A stretch of 64,000 nt of DNA from CBDCFV01 sp963664625. Its GTDB lineage: Bacteria > Chloroflexota > Dehalococcoidia > Lucifugimonadales > UBA3495. Positions 16,770 to 25,431 of this stretch are shown here, piece by piece. The notes under the pieces were generated by a model. The model saw only the letters and a list, made by a program, of their open reading frames with translations, was not told the DNA's origin and made no database searches. Each line of letters opens with the position of its first letter. The first letter of the stretch is position 1. The position numbers were made by a program, and so were the translations under genes. The stretch is from NCBI GenBank assembly GCA_963664625.1, contig OY761541.1:3534001-3598000 (forward strand), in the 5' to 3' direction.

Positions 16770-17744
16770 CTACAGAAAGTTAGGAGCCACACGATCCAGA
16801 AAAATGTCCAGTTGCTTTTCCGGCTCGAATGAAGCGAAGCGCACTACCAGCGTTTCGGCGCCTGCCTCCGCATACTCCGACATCCGCTGCGCGACCCGTT
16901 CCGCATCCCCGAACGGTCCCCATCGGTTGCCCCAGATTTCGGCGCCGTAGTAACGAGTCAAGAAGTCCTCGGCCTCCACGGTAGCCGCGGACACATCGTC
17001 GTCCACATTGACCGTAAGATAAAACGTCTTCTCCAAGTCGGCCCCGAACCGTCCGAACTCGGCCGCTTGGCTATTCACCTGCTCCACTACCTGACGGTAC
17101 TCTTCCGGGGTATCGGATATGGAAATGATACCGTCTCCCCATCGCGCCGCCCGGCGAATCTGGGAATCGCGCCCCTTCGCCCTCCAGTGGCACGCCAGCA
17201 ATATGGGGATGCCATCCTTCTGGGCCGGTTTCGGTCCCACTGCCACCGAGTCCAACTCGAAGTGCTTGCCGGAGAACGTCGCCGTCCCTTCTTCTCCCAG
17301 TTTCTTGACTACCTGGACCAACTCCTCCATCCGGGACGCTCTCGTCCTGGAGTTAACCCCGGCCGCTTGCCACTCCTTGACTTGGTCGTCGTTGAAGGTG
17401 CCGCCGACACCGGCGGCAACCATCAGTCGCCCGCCCGATATCAAGTCCACGGTGTTCATGGTCTGGGCCAGCAGCACCGGCTGCCGCAACGCCGCCAACA
17501 GCACCGCTGTGCCCAAGCGTACTCGCTCTGTAACGCTGGCAATCGCCGCCAGCATGGCCAACGGTTCCAGCCTCGGCTTGGCAGTCAGGCTGTCTCCCAC
17601 CCAGACCGAGTCCAGTCCGGCGGATTCAACCTTGCGGGCGAGATTAAGGATCAGGTCGGCGTTTCCGGGCTGCTTACCTCTCAGCAGCAGCCCACGGGTG
17701 GGCAACAACACCCCCAACCTGGGTTTATCTTTGGCTCCGTTCAT
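16770..17744 (-). CDS. LLM-class F420/FMN-dependent oxidoreductase
   Basis: This 324-residue protein has the bacterial luciferase-like TIM-barrel fold: LGVLLPTRGLLLRG, GLDSVWVGDSL, LEPLAMLAAIASVTERVRLGTAVL, LISGGRLMVAAGVGG and ARWGDGIISISDTPEEY. Its position directly downstream of cofC in the F420 operon makes F420 the likely cofactor (inference). Members transfer hydride or insert oxygen on many substrates, so the substrate cannot be named. Its start lies 67 nt after the end of cofC. Confidence 0.87.
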   Translation of the reverse strand: MNGAKDKPRLGVLLPTRGLLLRGKQPGNADLILNLARKVESAGLDSVWVGDSLTAKPRLEPLAMLAAIASVTERVRLGTAVLLAALRQPVLLAQTMNTVDLISGGRLMVAAGVGGTFNDDQVKEWQAAGVNSRTRASRMEELVQVVKKLGEEGTATFSGKHFELDSVAVGPKPAQKDGIPILLACHWRAKGRDSQIRRAARWGDGIISISDTPEEYRQVVEQVNSQAAEFGRFGADLEKTFYLTVNVDDDVSAATVEAEDFLTRYYGAEIWGNRWGPFGDAERVAQRMSEYAEAGAETLVVRFASFEPEKQLDIFLDRVAPNFL

Positions 17745-17811
17745 ATGTCTTATCGCTCACTCAAGAGTTATCGGAAGGAGCGTTGCCGCCCTGGAGTCTG
17801 GTCAATATCGC

Positions 17812-18462
17812 TTACCGAGCTTGAGATTCAGCCTCAAGACGGTCCAGCAAGTCCGGCTCCATGTGCTGAAACGTTTCCAGATCATCCGATATATCCAAGT
17901 CAAACCCAAGCCCCGGGCTGTAGCAAATGGCTACCGATATGCCCAGGTCAGCCGCCTTGGACATGTGACGGCTGAAGCTGCGCAGCCCCAACTCAGGCCT
18001 GAAAGGCAATCCCGTAGGGACCAGGATGGCGTTGGTTCCTCCATCCCGGCGGGCGGGGGCCAATGTGATGTTTGTATTGCGCCTGGATGCTTGCAACAGG
18101 CTGTGCAGGTCACCGGGTTTCAGGAAGGGCAGGTCGCTGGCCACGTACAGGGCGGAGCAGCCTTCCCCCCACACCATCTCCATAGCCTTGGTGAGCGTAT
18201 CGTTCAGGTCCGTTCCCAGTTCCTCCATCCATACCACGTCGAACCGGTCAACGATGCTTTTGACCCGGTCGTCCCCCCCGACGACCCAGACCGGGTCGAT
18301 GCCTGCCTCCTGAATGGCGGTGAGCACCCTGGTCAACATGCCTACCACCAGTTTAGACCGTTGTTCCATCGTCATCAGAGAGGCCAGTCTGGTCTTGCTG
18401 TCGGCCAAGGGCTTCACAGGAACAATGGCTATGAGTCCGGGGTTTTCTCCTTCCGCCGTCAT
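17812..18462 (-). CDS. cofC: 2-phospho-L-lactate/PEP guanylyltransferase
   Basis: This 216-residue enzyme (CofC/FbiD) makes the GDP-activated lactyl or enolpyruvyl donor for F420. The sequence begins LIAIVPVKPLADSKTRLASLMTMEQR, the nucleotidyltransferase signature with the KxxxxSKTRL loop. It continues with YVASDLPFLKPGDLHSLL (metal-binding Asp), then RRDGGTNAILVPTG and the ending LGFDLDISDDLE. The ATG at 18462 is used; the longer open frame upstream is the overlap with cofD. It is 5 nt after the cofD stop. Whether it uses phospholactate or PEP cannot be read by eye. Confidence 0.92.
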   Translation of the reverse strand: MTAEGENPGLIAIVPVKPLADSKTRLASLMTMEQRSKLVVGMLTRVLTAIQEAGIDPVWVVGGDDRVKSIVDRFDVVWMEELGTDLNDTLTKAMEMVWGEGCSALYVASDLPFLKPGDLHSLLQASRRNTNITLAPARRDGGTNAILVPTGLPFRPELGLRSFSRHMSKAADLGISVAICYSPGLGFDLDISDDLETFQHMEPDLLDRLEAESQAR

Positions 18463-18467
18463 TCGGT

Positions 18468-19403
18468 TTAACCGGCCCCCAATCCCAGGACATACTCCGC
18501 CAACGCCACCTTGTCGGCTTCTGTGTCCATGACAATGGGCGCACAAAGGGGTTTCATGCCCAACGCGGCAATCAAGGGCGACTGGTCCGCGTCCTGTTCA
18601 TCAATCAGAAAGTAGTCGATAATGCCCGAATATTCCAGGGCCACTCCGGCGCTGGACACCGCCTTACCCAGTTCCGCCATTATTTTGGCGGCGGGGCCGC
18701 GGAACGCTGATTCCCCAATCAGGGGACTTACGGCCACCCTGACACCAGCGAAGGACTCCAAGCCTTCCCGCACCCCAGGCATCGCCAACATTGGCCCGAT
18801 GCTAAGAAAGGGGTTGGAAGGGCAAAGCACAACCATCGTGGCTTGGGACAGAGCATCCGTCAGAGCAACGGACGGCGAAGCTAGATCCGCTCCAACGTAT
18901 CGGACATCTTTGACGGGGGGCTCGCTGCGATGCTTGACGAAGTATTCCTGCATTGCCAACTCGCCGGCATCGGTGTCCAAGACCGTCCGCACCGATTGGT
19001 CGCTCATCGGAGCCACGCGATGCTCGACTCCCAACCTCCGGCAAAGCTCGGTGGTTACCTCCGAGAGAGAGGCACCCTGCGTTAACAACTGAGTGCGGCG
19101 GAGATGCGTGGCCATGTCGAGGTCACCGAGGTTGAACCATGTGTCTACGCCATACCGTCGCAGCATCCCAAGGGTCTGAAAAGTATCCCCGGCCAGTCCC
19201 CAACCTGTCTCAGGGTTGGACAATCCGGCCAGGGTATACATCACCGTGTCCAAGTCCGGGGAGACGTGCAATCCGTGGAAGGTTTCATCGTCCCCAGTGT
19301 TCACCACGACGGTCAAACGGTCCGGAGGCAGGACCTTGGCCAGCCCAAGGGCCAGCTTGGCGCCTCCCACTCCGCCCGCAAAAGCAAGGACTTCTACTGC
19401 CAT
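18468..19403 (-). CDS. cofD: 2-phospho-L-lactate transferase
   Basis: This 311-residue CofD/FbiA transfers the phospholactyl or phosphoenolpyruvyl group to the deazaflavin Fo, giving (dehydro-)F420-0. Motifs are AFAGGVGGAKLALGLA at the N-terminus, VVNTGDDETFHGLHVSPDLDTVMYTLAG, GWGLAGDTFQTL, WFNLGDLDMATHLRRTQLL, MSDQSVRTVLDTDAGELAMQEYFVK and LCPSNPFLSIGPML. The gene sits between cofH and cofC on the same strand, so the tail-assembly steps are co-transcribed. Confidence 0.95.
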   Translation of the reverse strand: MAVEVLAFAGGVGGAKLALGLAKVLPPDRLTVVVNTGDDETFHGLHVSPDLDTVMYTLAGLSNPETGWGLAGDTFQTLGMLRRYGVDTWFNLGDLDMATHLRRTQLLTQGASLSEVTTELCRRLGVEHRVAPMSDQSVRTVLDTDAGELAMQEYFVKHRSEPPVKDVRYVGADLASPSVALTDALSQATMVVLCPSNPFLSIGPMLAMPGVREGLESFAGVRVAVSPLIGESAFRGPAAKIMAELGKAVSSAGVALEYSGIIDYFLIDEQDADQSPLIAALGMKPLCAPIVMDTEADKVALAEYVLGLGAG

Positions 19404-19431
19404 AGCCAGTCCCCAGACTTACCGAGAGGAC

Positions 19432-20739
19432 TTATGCCCCAACCTTTTTCGCCCGGTTGGGGTGCTCGAAGCGGTACGTATCCAAGGACACCAAGCGGTT
19501 GTAGGAACCGAAAATCTCTTCGACGTTGTCCCCGACCAAGTCCAGCGGGTCCAATTCCTCGTCGTTGTCGCCGAACACACGCTTGGTGCCGTAGGTAGTA
19601 TACCGTTCCACAGGAATCCGGCCCGCCTGCCTGATCATCTGGCGGAACTCCGACGGCCGCATCAACTGCCCATGCTGGGCGCCCGCGGCAGTGGAGATGC
19701 TCTCGTTTATCAATGTGCCGCCCAAGTCGTTGACGCCGGCGGTCAATAGCAACTGGGACACCCTTGAACCTTCCTTGACCCAAGAGGCTTGAACGTTGGG
19801 GATCCAGTTGTTCAGCATGATGCGGGCTATGGCGTGTACCTTGACCACATCCACGCCTGTAGGCCCTGACCGAACGTCTTCCACCAGGTTCTTCATGAAC
19901 ATGGGAGCTTCAGTGTGGACGAAGCTAAGAGGGACGAACTCGGTGATGCCGCCGGTCTGTTTCTGAATATCTCGCAGCAGTGCGATGTGCCGGACGATAT
20001 GCTCGTTGGTCTCGCGGTGGCCGAACATGATGGTAGACGTGGTGGGGATGCCGAGTTCGTGAGCCGTGGTTATAACCTCGACCCACTGGTCCACCCGGAT
20101 GCGGCCTGGTGAGATAACGTCCCGCAACTCCTGGTCCAGGATCTCCGCGGAGGTGCCGGGCAGGCTGCCCACGCCGGCGGCCTTCAATCCCTCCAGGTAC
20201 TCGCGGATGGTGCACCTGGAGCGGACGGAGCCGTATAGCACTTCCTCTGGTGAGAAACCGTGGATGTGCATGTCCGGCAGTTCCTCTTTGATGGCCTCGC
20301 ACAGCTTGATGTAAAGGTCGCCTTCCATTTGGGGAGGCAATCCGGCCTGAATACAGACCTCGGTGGCGCCGTAGTCCCAAGCCTCTTTGGCCCGGCGCAC
20401 TATCTCGTTGACCGGCAGAAAATAACCCTGTTCCTCGCGGAAGTCGCGGCTGAACGCGCAGAAGCCGCAACGCTTGATGCACACGTTGGTGAAATTGATG
20501 TTGCGGTTGACCACGTAGGTAACGGCGTCCCCTACAGTGCGGCGCCTCAGTTCGTCCGCTACCATCGTCATGGCGTTGTACTCCAAGCCGACGGTATCAA
20601 AGAGGACCAAGGCGTCTTCAGGCGATATGTCCCCTCCCGCCAGCGCCTGTTCAAGTATGCTGGCCACCTTGGAGTCCAAGAACCTTATCAATTCGCCAAT
20701 GTTGGCGGCGTTGGAGCGGTCCGTGTTGTCACCCGGCAT
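19432..20739 (-). CDS. cofH: FO synthase subunit 2 (CofH), radical SAM
   Basis: This is a 435-residue radical SAM enzyme. The cluster motif is CIKRCGFCAFSR, followed by EVCIQAGLPPQMEGDLYIKLCEAIK, the typical CofH/MqnE-like core. With CofG it builds the deazaflavin chromophore Fo from tyrosine and the pyrimidine precursor. The internal ATG at 20739 follows GAGGGGGG and gives an 11-nt overlap with the cofG end; the longer frame to 20763 is less likely. The end TYRFEHPNRAKKVGA is compact. CofH and CofG are separate proteins here, unlike the fused actinobacterial FbiC. Confidence 0.94.
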   Translation of the reverse strand: MPGDNTDRSNAANIGELIRFLDSKVASILEQALAGGDISPEDALVLFDTVGLEYNAMTMVADELRRRTVGDAVTYVVNRNINFTNVCIKRCGFCAFSRDFREEQGYFLPVNEIVRRAKEAWDYGATEVCIQAGLPPQMEGDLYIKLCEAIKEELPDMHIHGFSPEEVLYGSVRSRCTIREYLEGLKAAGVGSLPGTSAEILDQELRDVISPGRIRVDQWVEVITTAHELGIPTTSTIMFGHRETNEHIVRHIALLRDIQKQTGGITEFVPLSFVHTEAPMFMKNLVEDVRSGPTGVDVVKVHAIARIMLNNWIPNVQASWVKEGSRVSQLLLTAGVNDLGGTLINESISTAAGAQHGQLMRPSEFRQMIRQAGRIPVERYTTYGTKRVFGDNDEELDPLDLVGDNVEEIFGSYNRLVSLDTYRFEHPNRAKKVGA

Positions 20740-21967
20740 AACGTTGAGTCCCCCCTCGTACATAGCCTTCAGGGTCGGCCAATGCCTCGGCTTTGGCCTT
20801 CAACGAAGACGCCACGTAGGCGTCTTCATCCATGAAATACTCAGGATATATGGGCAAGCGGGGCCGGAGTTCATGCCCCATGTCCGCGCTGCGGTCTCGC
20901 AACTGGGCAATGCCCGGCCACGGCGCTTCCGGGTTGACGTAGTCGATGGTCAACGGCGAAATGCCGCCCCAATCGTTGATTCCCGCGCCCAGGTAGGCTT
21001 CATAATCGTCCGCGCTCAGGTTAGGCGGCACCTGAACGTTCATTTCGGGACCCAGCAACAACCTAGCCACCGCAACCGTCCACAACAGCTCCGTAGATGT
21101 TGCGTGGGGTGTTTCACGCATTGGAATGTCTGGCTTGGAGCGGAAGTTCTGGACTATCACTTCCTGCACATGGCCGTGCGCCTTATGCAACCGCCGGATA
21201 GCCAGCAAAGCGTCGATACGCTCCTGCCTGGTCTCCCCGATCCCGATAAGGATGCCGGTGGTGAACGGCACCTTCAGTTCACCAGCTATTTCAATGGTGC
21301 GCAGGCGCACGCGGGGCCGCTTGCTGGGGGCGAACTCGTGGGGGCCTCCCGGCTCATACAACCTTGGGCTGGTGCTTTCCAGCATCAACCCCATAGAGGG
21401 ATTATATGGTCTCAGGCTGGCCATTTCATGGCGGCTCATAGTTCCGGGATTGGCATGTGGCAGCAGCGAGGTCTCTTCGACCACCAGCTTGCACATATCC
21501 GCCAAGTATTCGAGGGTGGTACGATAGCCGTGACGTTTCAGCCATTCCGCAGCCTCGGAGTACCTTGCCTCCGGGCGTTCTCCCAAGGTGAACAAGGCCT
21601 CGGTGCAGCCCAACCGCTCCCCGGCATGGGCTACTTCCAGCACTTCTTCCGGGGACATATACAGTCGCTCTCCAGCCGCCGCCGGGTCCTGGCGAAAGGT
21701 GCAGTAGCCGCAAAAGTCCCGGCACAATCGGGTCAACGGAATGAATACCTTGGGAGAAAAGCTGACCGTCTTGCCCTTGCCTTGGTCCCGCACCCTAGCC
21801 GCAACGCTGCAAAGGTCTTCAAGAGCGATGCGATCCGCCATAACGAAGACCGCCGCTTCCTCATCTGCGATCGACTCCCCTCCCTGGATACGGAGGAGAA
21901 TATCGTTCAACCGGGAAGGCGAATCTGCTATTGTAAGCACGCTGGGAGAACCTAGTGAAATGTTCAA
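20729..21967 (-). CDS. cofG: FO synthase subunit 1 (CofG), radical SAM
   Basis: This 412-residue radical SAM protein has the cluster motif CRDFCGYCTFRQ (about residue 81), EALFTLGERPEARY, HANPGTMSRHEMASLRPYNPSMGLMLE, PFTTGILIGIGETRQERIDALLAI and AGINDWGGISPLTIDYVNPEAPWP, all diagnostic of CofG. It is the first gene of the F420 run. The start is TTG 21967 or an internal GTG about 10 codons in; no strong ribosome-binding site decides it. The region upstream up to 22123 holds no other gene. Confidence 0.94.
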   Translation of the reverse strand: MNISLGSPSVLTIADSPSRLNDILLRIQGGESIADEEAAVFVMADRIALEDLCSVAARVRDQGKGKTVSFSPKVFIPLTRLCRDFCGYCTFRQDPAAAGERLYMSPEEVLEVAHAGERLGCTEALFTLGERPEARYSEAAEWLKRHGYRTTLEYLADMCKLVVEETSLLPHANPGTMSRHEMASLRPYNPSMGLMLESTSPRLYEPGGPHEFAPSKRPRVRLRTIEIAGELKVPFTTGILIGIGETRQERIDALLAIRRLHKAHGHVQEVIVQNFRSKPDIPMRETPHATSTELLWTVAVARLLLGPEMNVQVPPNLSADDYEAYLGAGINDWGGISPLTIDYVNPEAPWPGIAQLRDRSADMGHELRPRLPIYPEYFMDEDAYVASSLKAKAEALADPEGYVRGGTQRYAG

Positions 21968-22123
21968 GGCCTGTTATCCGCCCAAGACGGAGTCAATGAA
22001 GATACCCGTTCGTCGGCAGTGGTTATAAAGAAGGGTCGGCACTACCGCACTTGTCCAACGTCAGGCTGGTTCGGGCATTATTGTATCCCCTAGCCTTATG
22101 GGTAGCAACATTGCAGGCGTAGC

Positions 22124-22924
22124 TCACAGACCCGCCTCCCATTCAGACTGTTGCAGCAGCGTCTCGACCCGGTTGACCAATTCGCTTACTCGTTGGAACA
22201 CGGCGCAGCGGTCCATGGCTTGCTCCGGCACGTTCTCGTAGATGTACTTGACGGCGTAGGGCGTCAACCTTCCAAGGTCCGTGTAATCCCGCGCCTCGGC
22301 GACCCTGGCGTTGGCCAGGGTGGTTATCAAGTCGCTGATGCTGTGGGTGCGCTCGTAGCGCAGGCCAGCCAGACCGACCCAAGCTTTCAGCGCCATTTCA
22401 ACCGCACGTTGGGCGTGAAAACCGAAATTCTCCTCGTCATCTTCCGGGTCCATCAGCCTCTGCATCCCCCTGACCTGCCGGCGGCACAGCATCATCAATT
22501 GCTTAGCGTTGTCCAATTCCGACACTGCTTCTTCTCCGGGGCGGTCTTCGTGGGTCCCGTACAGTATGCGGCCTTCCCGCCAAGCGCGGCCCGCGACATG
22601 GTTGATGGAACGCTTTTTGAGACGGTATTCCTCCTCCGTCCAGACTATGACGTCGATTCGGGGGAACTGACCATTGGCAGTGGAGCGGACCGATTCTATA
22701 GCGGCGTCCACTGCGTCGCGGCGCTGCTTGGAGTCCGGACCAGCGCCGCCGGATATGACGGCCAAGTCAACATCACTGCATTCATGGTGGTCGCCCCTGG
22801 CGCGGGACCCGAACAGGATGACACATCGGGCTGACAGGGCCTCGCCGACGGCGGTGGCCACTGCCTGAATTACGGCGGCGGTAGCCGCCGGGGAGTGTGG
22901 TGCCTGCGGGGCCGGAGTGGTCAT
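22124..22924 (-). CDS. Fused MNT nucleotidyltransferase-HEPN protein
   Basis: This 266-residue protein has an N-terminal minimal nucleotidyltransferase with CVILFGSRARGDHHECSDVDLAV (the GSxRxG..DxD motif) and a later FPRIDVIVWTEEEY strand. A HEPN helical domain follows (ENFGFHAQRAVEMALKAWVGLAGLRYERTHSISDLITTL). The HEPN RX4H is RYERTH. MNT and HEPN are usually two genes of a toxin-antitoxin pair, in which MNT AMPylates the HEPN RNase; here they are one chain. ATG 22924 is chosen, and an earlier ATG at 22948 is possible. No partner gene is adjacent. Confidence 0.82.
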   Translation of the reverse strand: MTTPAPQAPHSPAATAAVIQAVATAVGEALSARCVILFGSRARGDHHECSDVDLAVISGGAGPDSKQRRDAVDAAIESVRSTANGQFPRIDVIVWTEEEYRLKKRSINHVAGRAWREGRILYGTHEDRPGEEAVSELDNAKQLMMLCRRQVRGMQRLMDPEDDEENFGFHAQRAVEMALKAWVGLAGLRYERTHSISDLITTLANARVAEARDYTDLGRLTPYAVKYIYENVPEQAMDRCAVFQRVSELVNRVETLLQQSEWEAGL

Positions 22925-23014
22925 GCAACCAATGTTAGCCCTTGTCATTGCGCCCGGCAATCTGAGACACGTTACGGGAGTCTCGCACAGCGTGTCGAGA
23001 CGACACGGGGGTAT

Positions 23015-24043
23015 TCACAAACCCTCAAGGCGGCCCTGGCCCGGATGGTCACCTCGTTTATAGGCTTTATCCAGATATTCGTAAGCGATTCGAGTAGCAA
23101 CCCTGCCCCGCGGTGTACGCTCCAGGAAGCCCAGTTGCAGGAGGTATGGCTCCAGCACGTCCATGATGGTGTCAGAGTCTTCGTTAATGGACGCAGCCAG
23201 CGTTTCCAGCCCGACAGGGCCTCCGTCGAATTTGTCCATCAGGCTGGACAACAGGCGGTGGTCCGACTGGTCAAGGCCCAGCCTGTCCACGTTCAGCCTG
23301 TCCAGGGCGCCTTTGGCCACGTCGCCGGTGACTTCGTTATCAGCCATCACCAGTGCATAGTCACGGGTGCGTTTCAAGAGGCGGTTGGCGATGCGGGGCG
23401 TGCCCCGGGAGCGGGCAGCGATTTGTTCGATCCCCGGTTTGTCGGCGGTTACGTCCAGGATGCGGGCCGACCTGGCGACGATGGTCTCCATGTCCGACGG
23501 CTCGTAGTACTCCAACCGGAACACCGACCCGAACCGGTCGCGCAGGGGGGCGCTGAGAAGGGAGAACCTGGTGGTGGCCCCCACCAAGGTAAAGGGATTG
23601 ATCCGAAGGTTGACGCTGCGGGCGGCTAGGCCCTTGCCCACCATCCACGACAGGAAGAAGTCCTCCATCGCCGAGTACAGGACTTCTTCCACTACCCGAT
23701 GCAACCGGTGGATTTCGTCGATGAAGAGCACACTGTTGGGCTGAAGGCCAGTAAGGATGGCGGCCATGTCCCCGGCGCGTTCTATGGCGGGGCCGGAGGT
23801 GACTCGTATGTCCACCTCCATCTCTTGGGCTATGATGTGACCCAGCGTGGTCTTCCCCAGCCCAGGAGGGCCATATATGATTACATGGTCCAAGGGCTCA
23901 CCGCGGAGTTTCGACGCTTGGATAGCAATAGAGAGATTGTCCTTGACGTGAGGCTGACCGACAAAGTCCTCCAACCGCCGAGGACGCAGGGAAGCATCCA
24001 AGTCTTCCGGTTGCGTCTCCCCTGAGATCAGCCGTTGCGCCAT
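23015..24043 (-). CDS. ruvB: Holliday junction ATP-dependent helicase RuvB
   Basis: This 342-residue AAA+ motor for branch migration has LRPRRLEDFVGQ, Walker A YGPPGLGKTTLGHI, Walker B LFIDEIHRLHRVVEEVLYSAMEDF, and sensor motifs NPFTLVGATTRFSLL and RSRGTPRIANRLLKRTRDYA. The winged-helix end GGPVGLETLAASINEDSDTIMDVLEPYLLQLGFLERTPRGRVAT is complete. RuvA and RuvC are not adjacent. Length is standard. Confidence 0.97.
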   Translation of the reverse strand: MAQRLISGETQPEDLDASLRPRRLEDFVGQPHVKDNLSIAIQASKLRGEPLDHVIIYGPPGLGKTTLGHIIAQEMEVDIRVTSGPAIERAGDMAAILTGLQPNSVLFIDEIHRLHRVVEEVLYSAMEDFFLSWMVGKGLAARSVNLRINPFTLVGATTRFSLLSAPLRDRFGSVFRLEYYEPSDMETIVARSARILDVTADKPGIEQIAARSRGTPRIANRLLKRTRDYALVMADNEVTGDVAKGALDRLNVDRLGLDQSDHRLLSSLMDKFDGGPVGLETLAASINEDSDTIMDVLEPYLLQLGFLERTPRGRVATRIAYEYLDKAYKRGDHPGQGRLEGL

Positions 24044-24113
24044 GTCGTTTACCCTCGCACTACACGCTTGGCTTTGCGACTACAGCCACTATATGAGGAA
24101 TCCGGCGTTCTAT

Positions 24114-25373
24114 CTAGACCCTATCCGGTTCAAACTGCCGGAACACCAAGCAGGCGTTTTGACCGCCGAACCCGAAAGCATTGGACAGCGCAACCCGGAC
24201 GTCCGCTTGCCTGGCTTCGTTAGGTACGTAGTCCAGGTCACAAGCGGGGTCAGGCTCCTCATAGTTGATAGTCGGGTGTACCACGTTATCGCGGATGGCC
24301 ATGACGCAAGCCAAGGCCTCCAATGCCCCCGACGCTCCCAAGGCGTGCCCAATCATGGACTTGGTTGAGCTGATGGGAATCCGGTAAGCCAAGTCTCCGA
24401 ACAAGCGCTTTATGGCCACCGTTTCCAACGTATCATTCAAGGGAGTGGAAGTGCCGTGGGCGTTTATGTAGTCGACATGGTCCAAAGGCACGGCGGCATC
24501 GTGCAATGCCAACCTCATCGCTTCGGCCGCGCTGGCACCGGATTCCTCCGGTTGCACCGGATGTCCGGCATCCGAGGTGCAGCCAAACCCGGCCAGTTCG
24601 GCGATGATTGTGGCGTTCCGTTCCAGAGCGTGTTCCAAGCTTTCCAGCACCATTATCACCGAGCCTTCGGAAGGGACGAATCCATCCCGCTGGGCATCGA
24701 ATGGACGGCTGGCTTTCTCCGGCTCGTCATTACGGGTGCTTAGGGCCCTCATCACCGCGAATCCCGCCAACCCCAACTGGCTGATGCCAGCCTCGGCGCC
24801 GCCGGCCAGCACCACGTCCGCGATGCCGTTGCGAATCACTTCCAGCGCCTCGCCGATCGCTTGATTCGAAGCGGCGCAGGCTGTGGTAGCCGTGGAGTTG
24901 TAGCCGTGGGCCCCAACGAAACGGCTGACGTTAGCCGCCGCCATGTTGGGCAGGATCATGGGGAAGAAGAAAGGGGACATTCGCATACCGCCGCGGCTGG
25001 CCAACACCCGGCAGTTTTCCTCCAAGGTAGGGAACCCGCCGTTGCCGTTGCCAAGGATGACTCCCACCCGGTAGGGATTTTCCACGGACATGTCCAACCC
25101 GGCATCCTGCACTGCCGTGGTCCCAGCGGCGACAGCGAGTTGAGAGAATCGCGCCATACGCCGGGCGTCCCGGTTGTCCAGGTATTCCGTCGGGTCGAAG
25201 TCCCTTACCTCGCCGGCGATCCGGCATGGGTAATCGGTGGGGTCGCAAAGAGTCATTGGACCAATTCCGGGAGTACCGGCAACCAGGTTCTTCCAGAACA
25301 AGTCCGGGGTCTGGCCCAAGGGCGTGATGGCGCCCATTCCGGTGATTACAACCCGGGTCCGGTCAGGTCTCAA
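24114..25373 (-). CDS. fabF: Beta-ketoacyl-ACP synthase II
   Basis: This 419-residue condensing enzyme of type II fatty-acid synthesis has a complete catalytic triad: Cys in TTACAASNQAIGEAL, His in NAHGTSTPLNDTLE and His in SMIGHALGASGALEAL. The N-terminus RVVITGMGAITPLGQTPDLFWKNLVAG and the end NAFGFGGQNACLVF match FabF. It lies between folC and ruvB on the same strand, with short gaps. No ACP or malonyl transferase gene is nearby. Confidence 0.95.
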   Translation of the reverse strand: MRPDRTRVVITGMGAITPLGQTPDLFWKNLVAGTPGIGPMTLCDPTDYPCRIAGEVRDFDPTEYLDNRDARRMARFSQLAVAAGTTAVQDAGLDMSVENPYRVGVILGNGNGGFPTLEENCRVLASRGGMRMSPFFFPMILPNMAAANVSRFVGAHGYNSTATTACAASNQAIGEALEVIRNGIADVVLAGGAEAGISQLGLAGFAVMRALSTRNDEPEKASRPFDAQRDGFVPSEGSVIMVLESLEHALERNATIIAELAGFGCTSDAGHPVQPEESGASAAEAMRLALHDAAVPLDHVDYINAHGTSTPLNDTLETVAIKRLFGDLAYRIPISSTKSMIGHALGASGALEALACVMAIRDNVVHPTINYEEPDPACDLDYVPNEARQADVRVALSNAFGFGGQNACLVFRQFEPDRV

Positions 25374-25431
25374 TCTCTATCTCCTGGGTCATTCTCATGG
25401 GCGCGCTCCGCTGGACAGCGGCCTGTCCGCC

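Noticed and set aside
20537..21955. A 472-codon plus-strand frame opposite cofG
   Set aside because: Antisense shadow; the cofG radical SAM motif and neighbours identify the real strand.
22025..22123. Riboswitch or small RNA between cofG and the MNT-HEPN gene
   Set aside because: The gap is about 100 nt and shows no conserved motif or strong hairpin.
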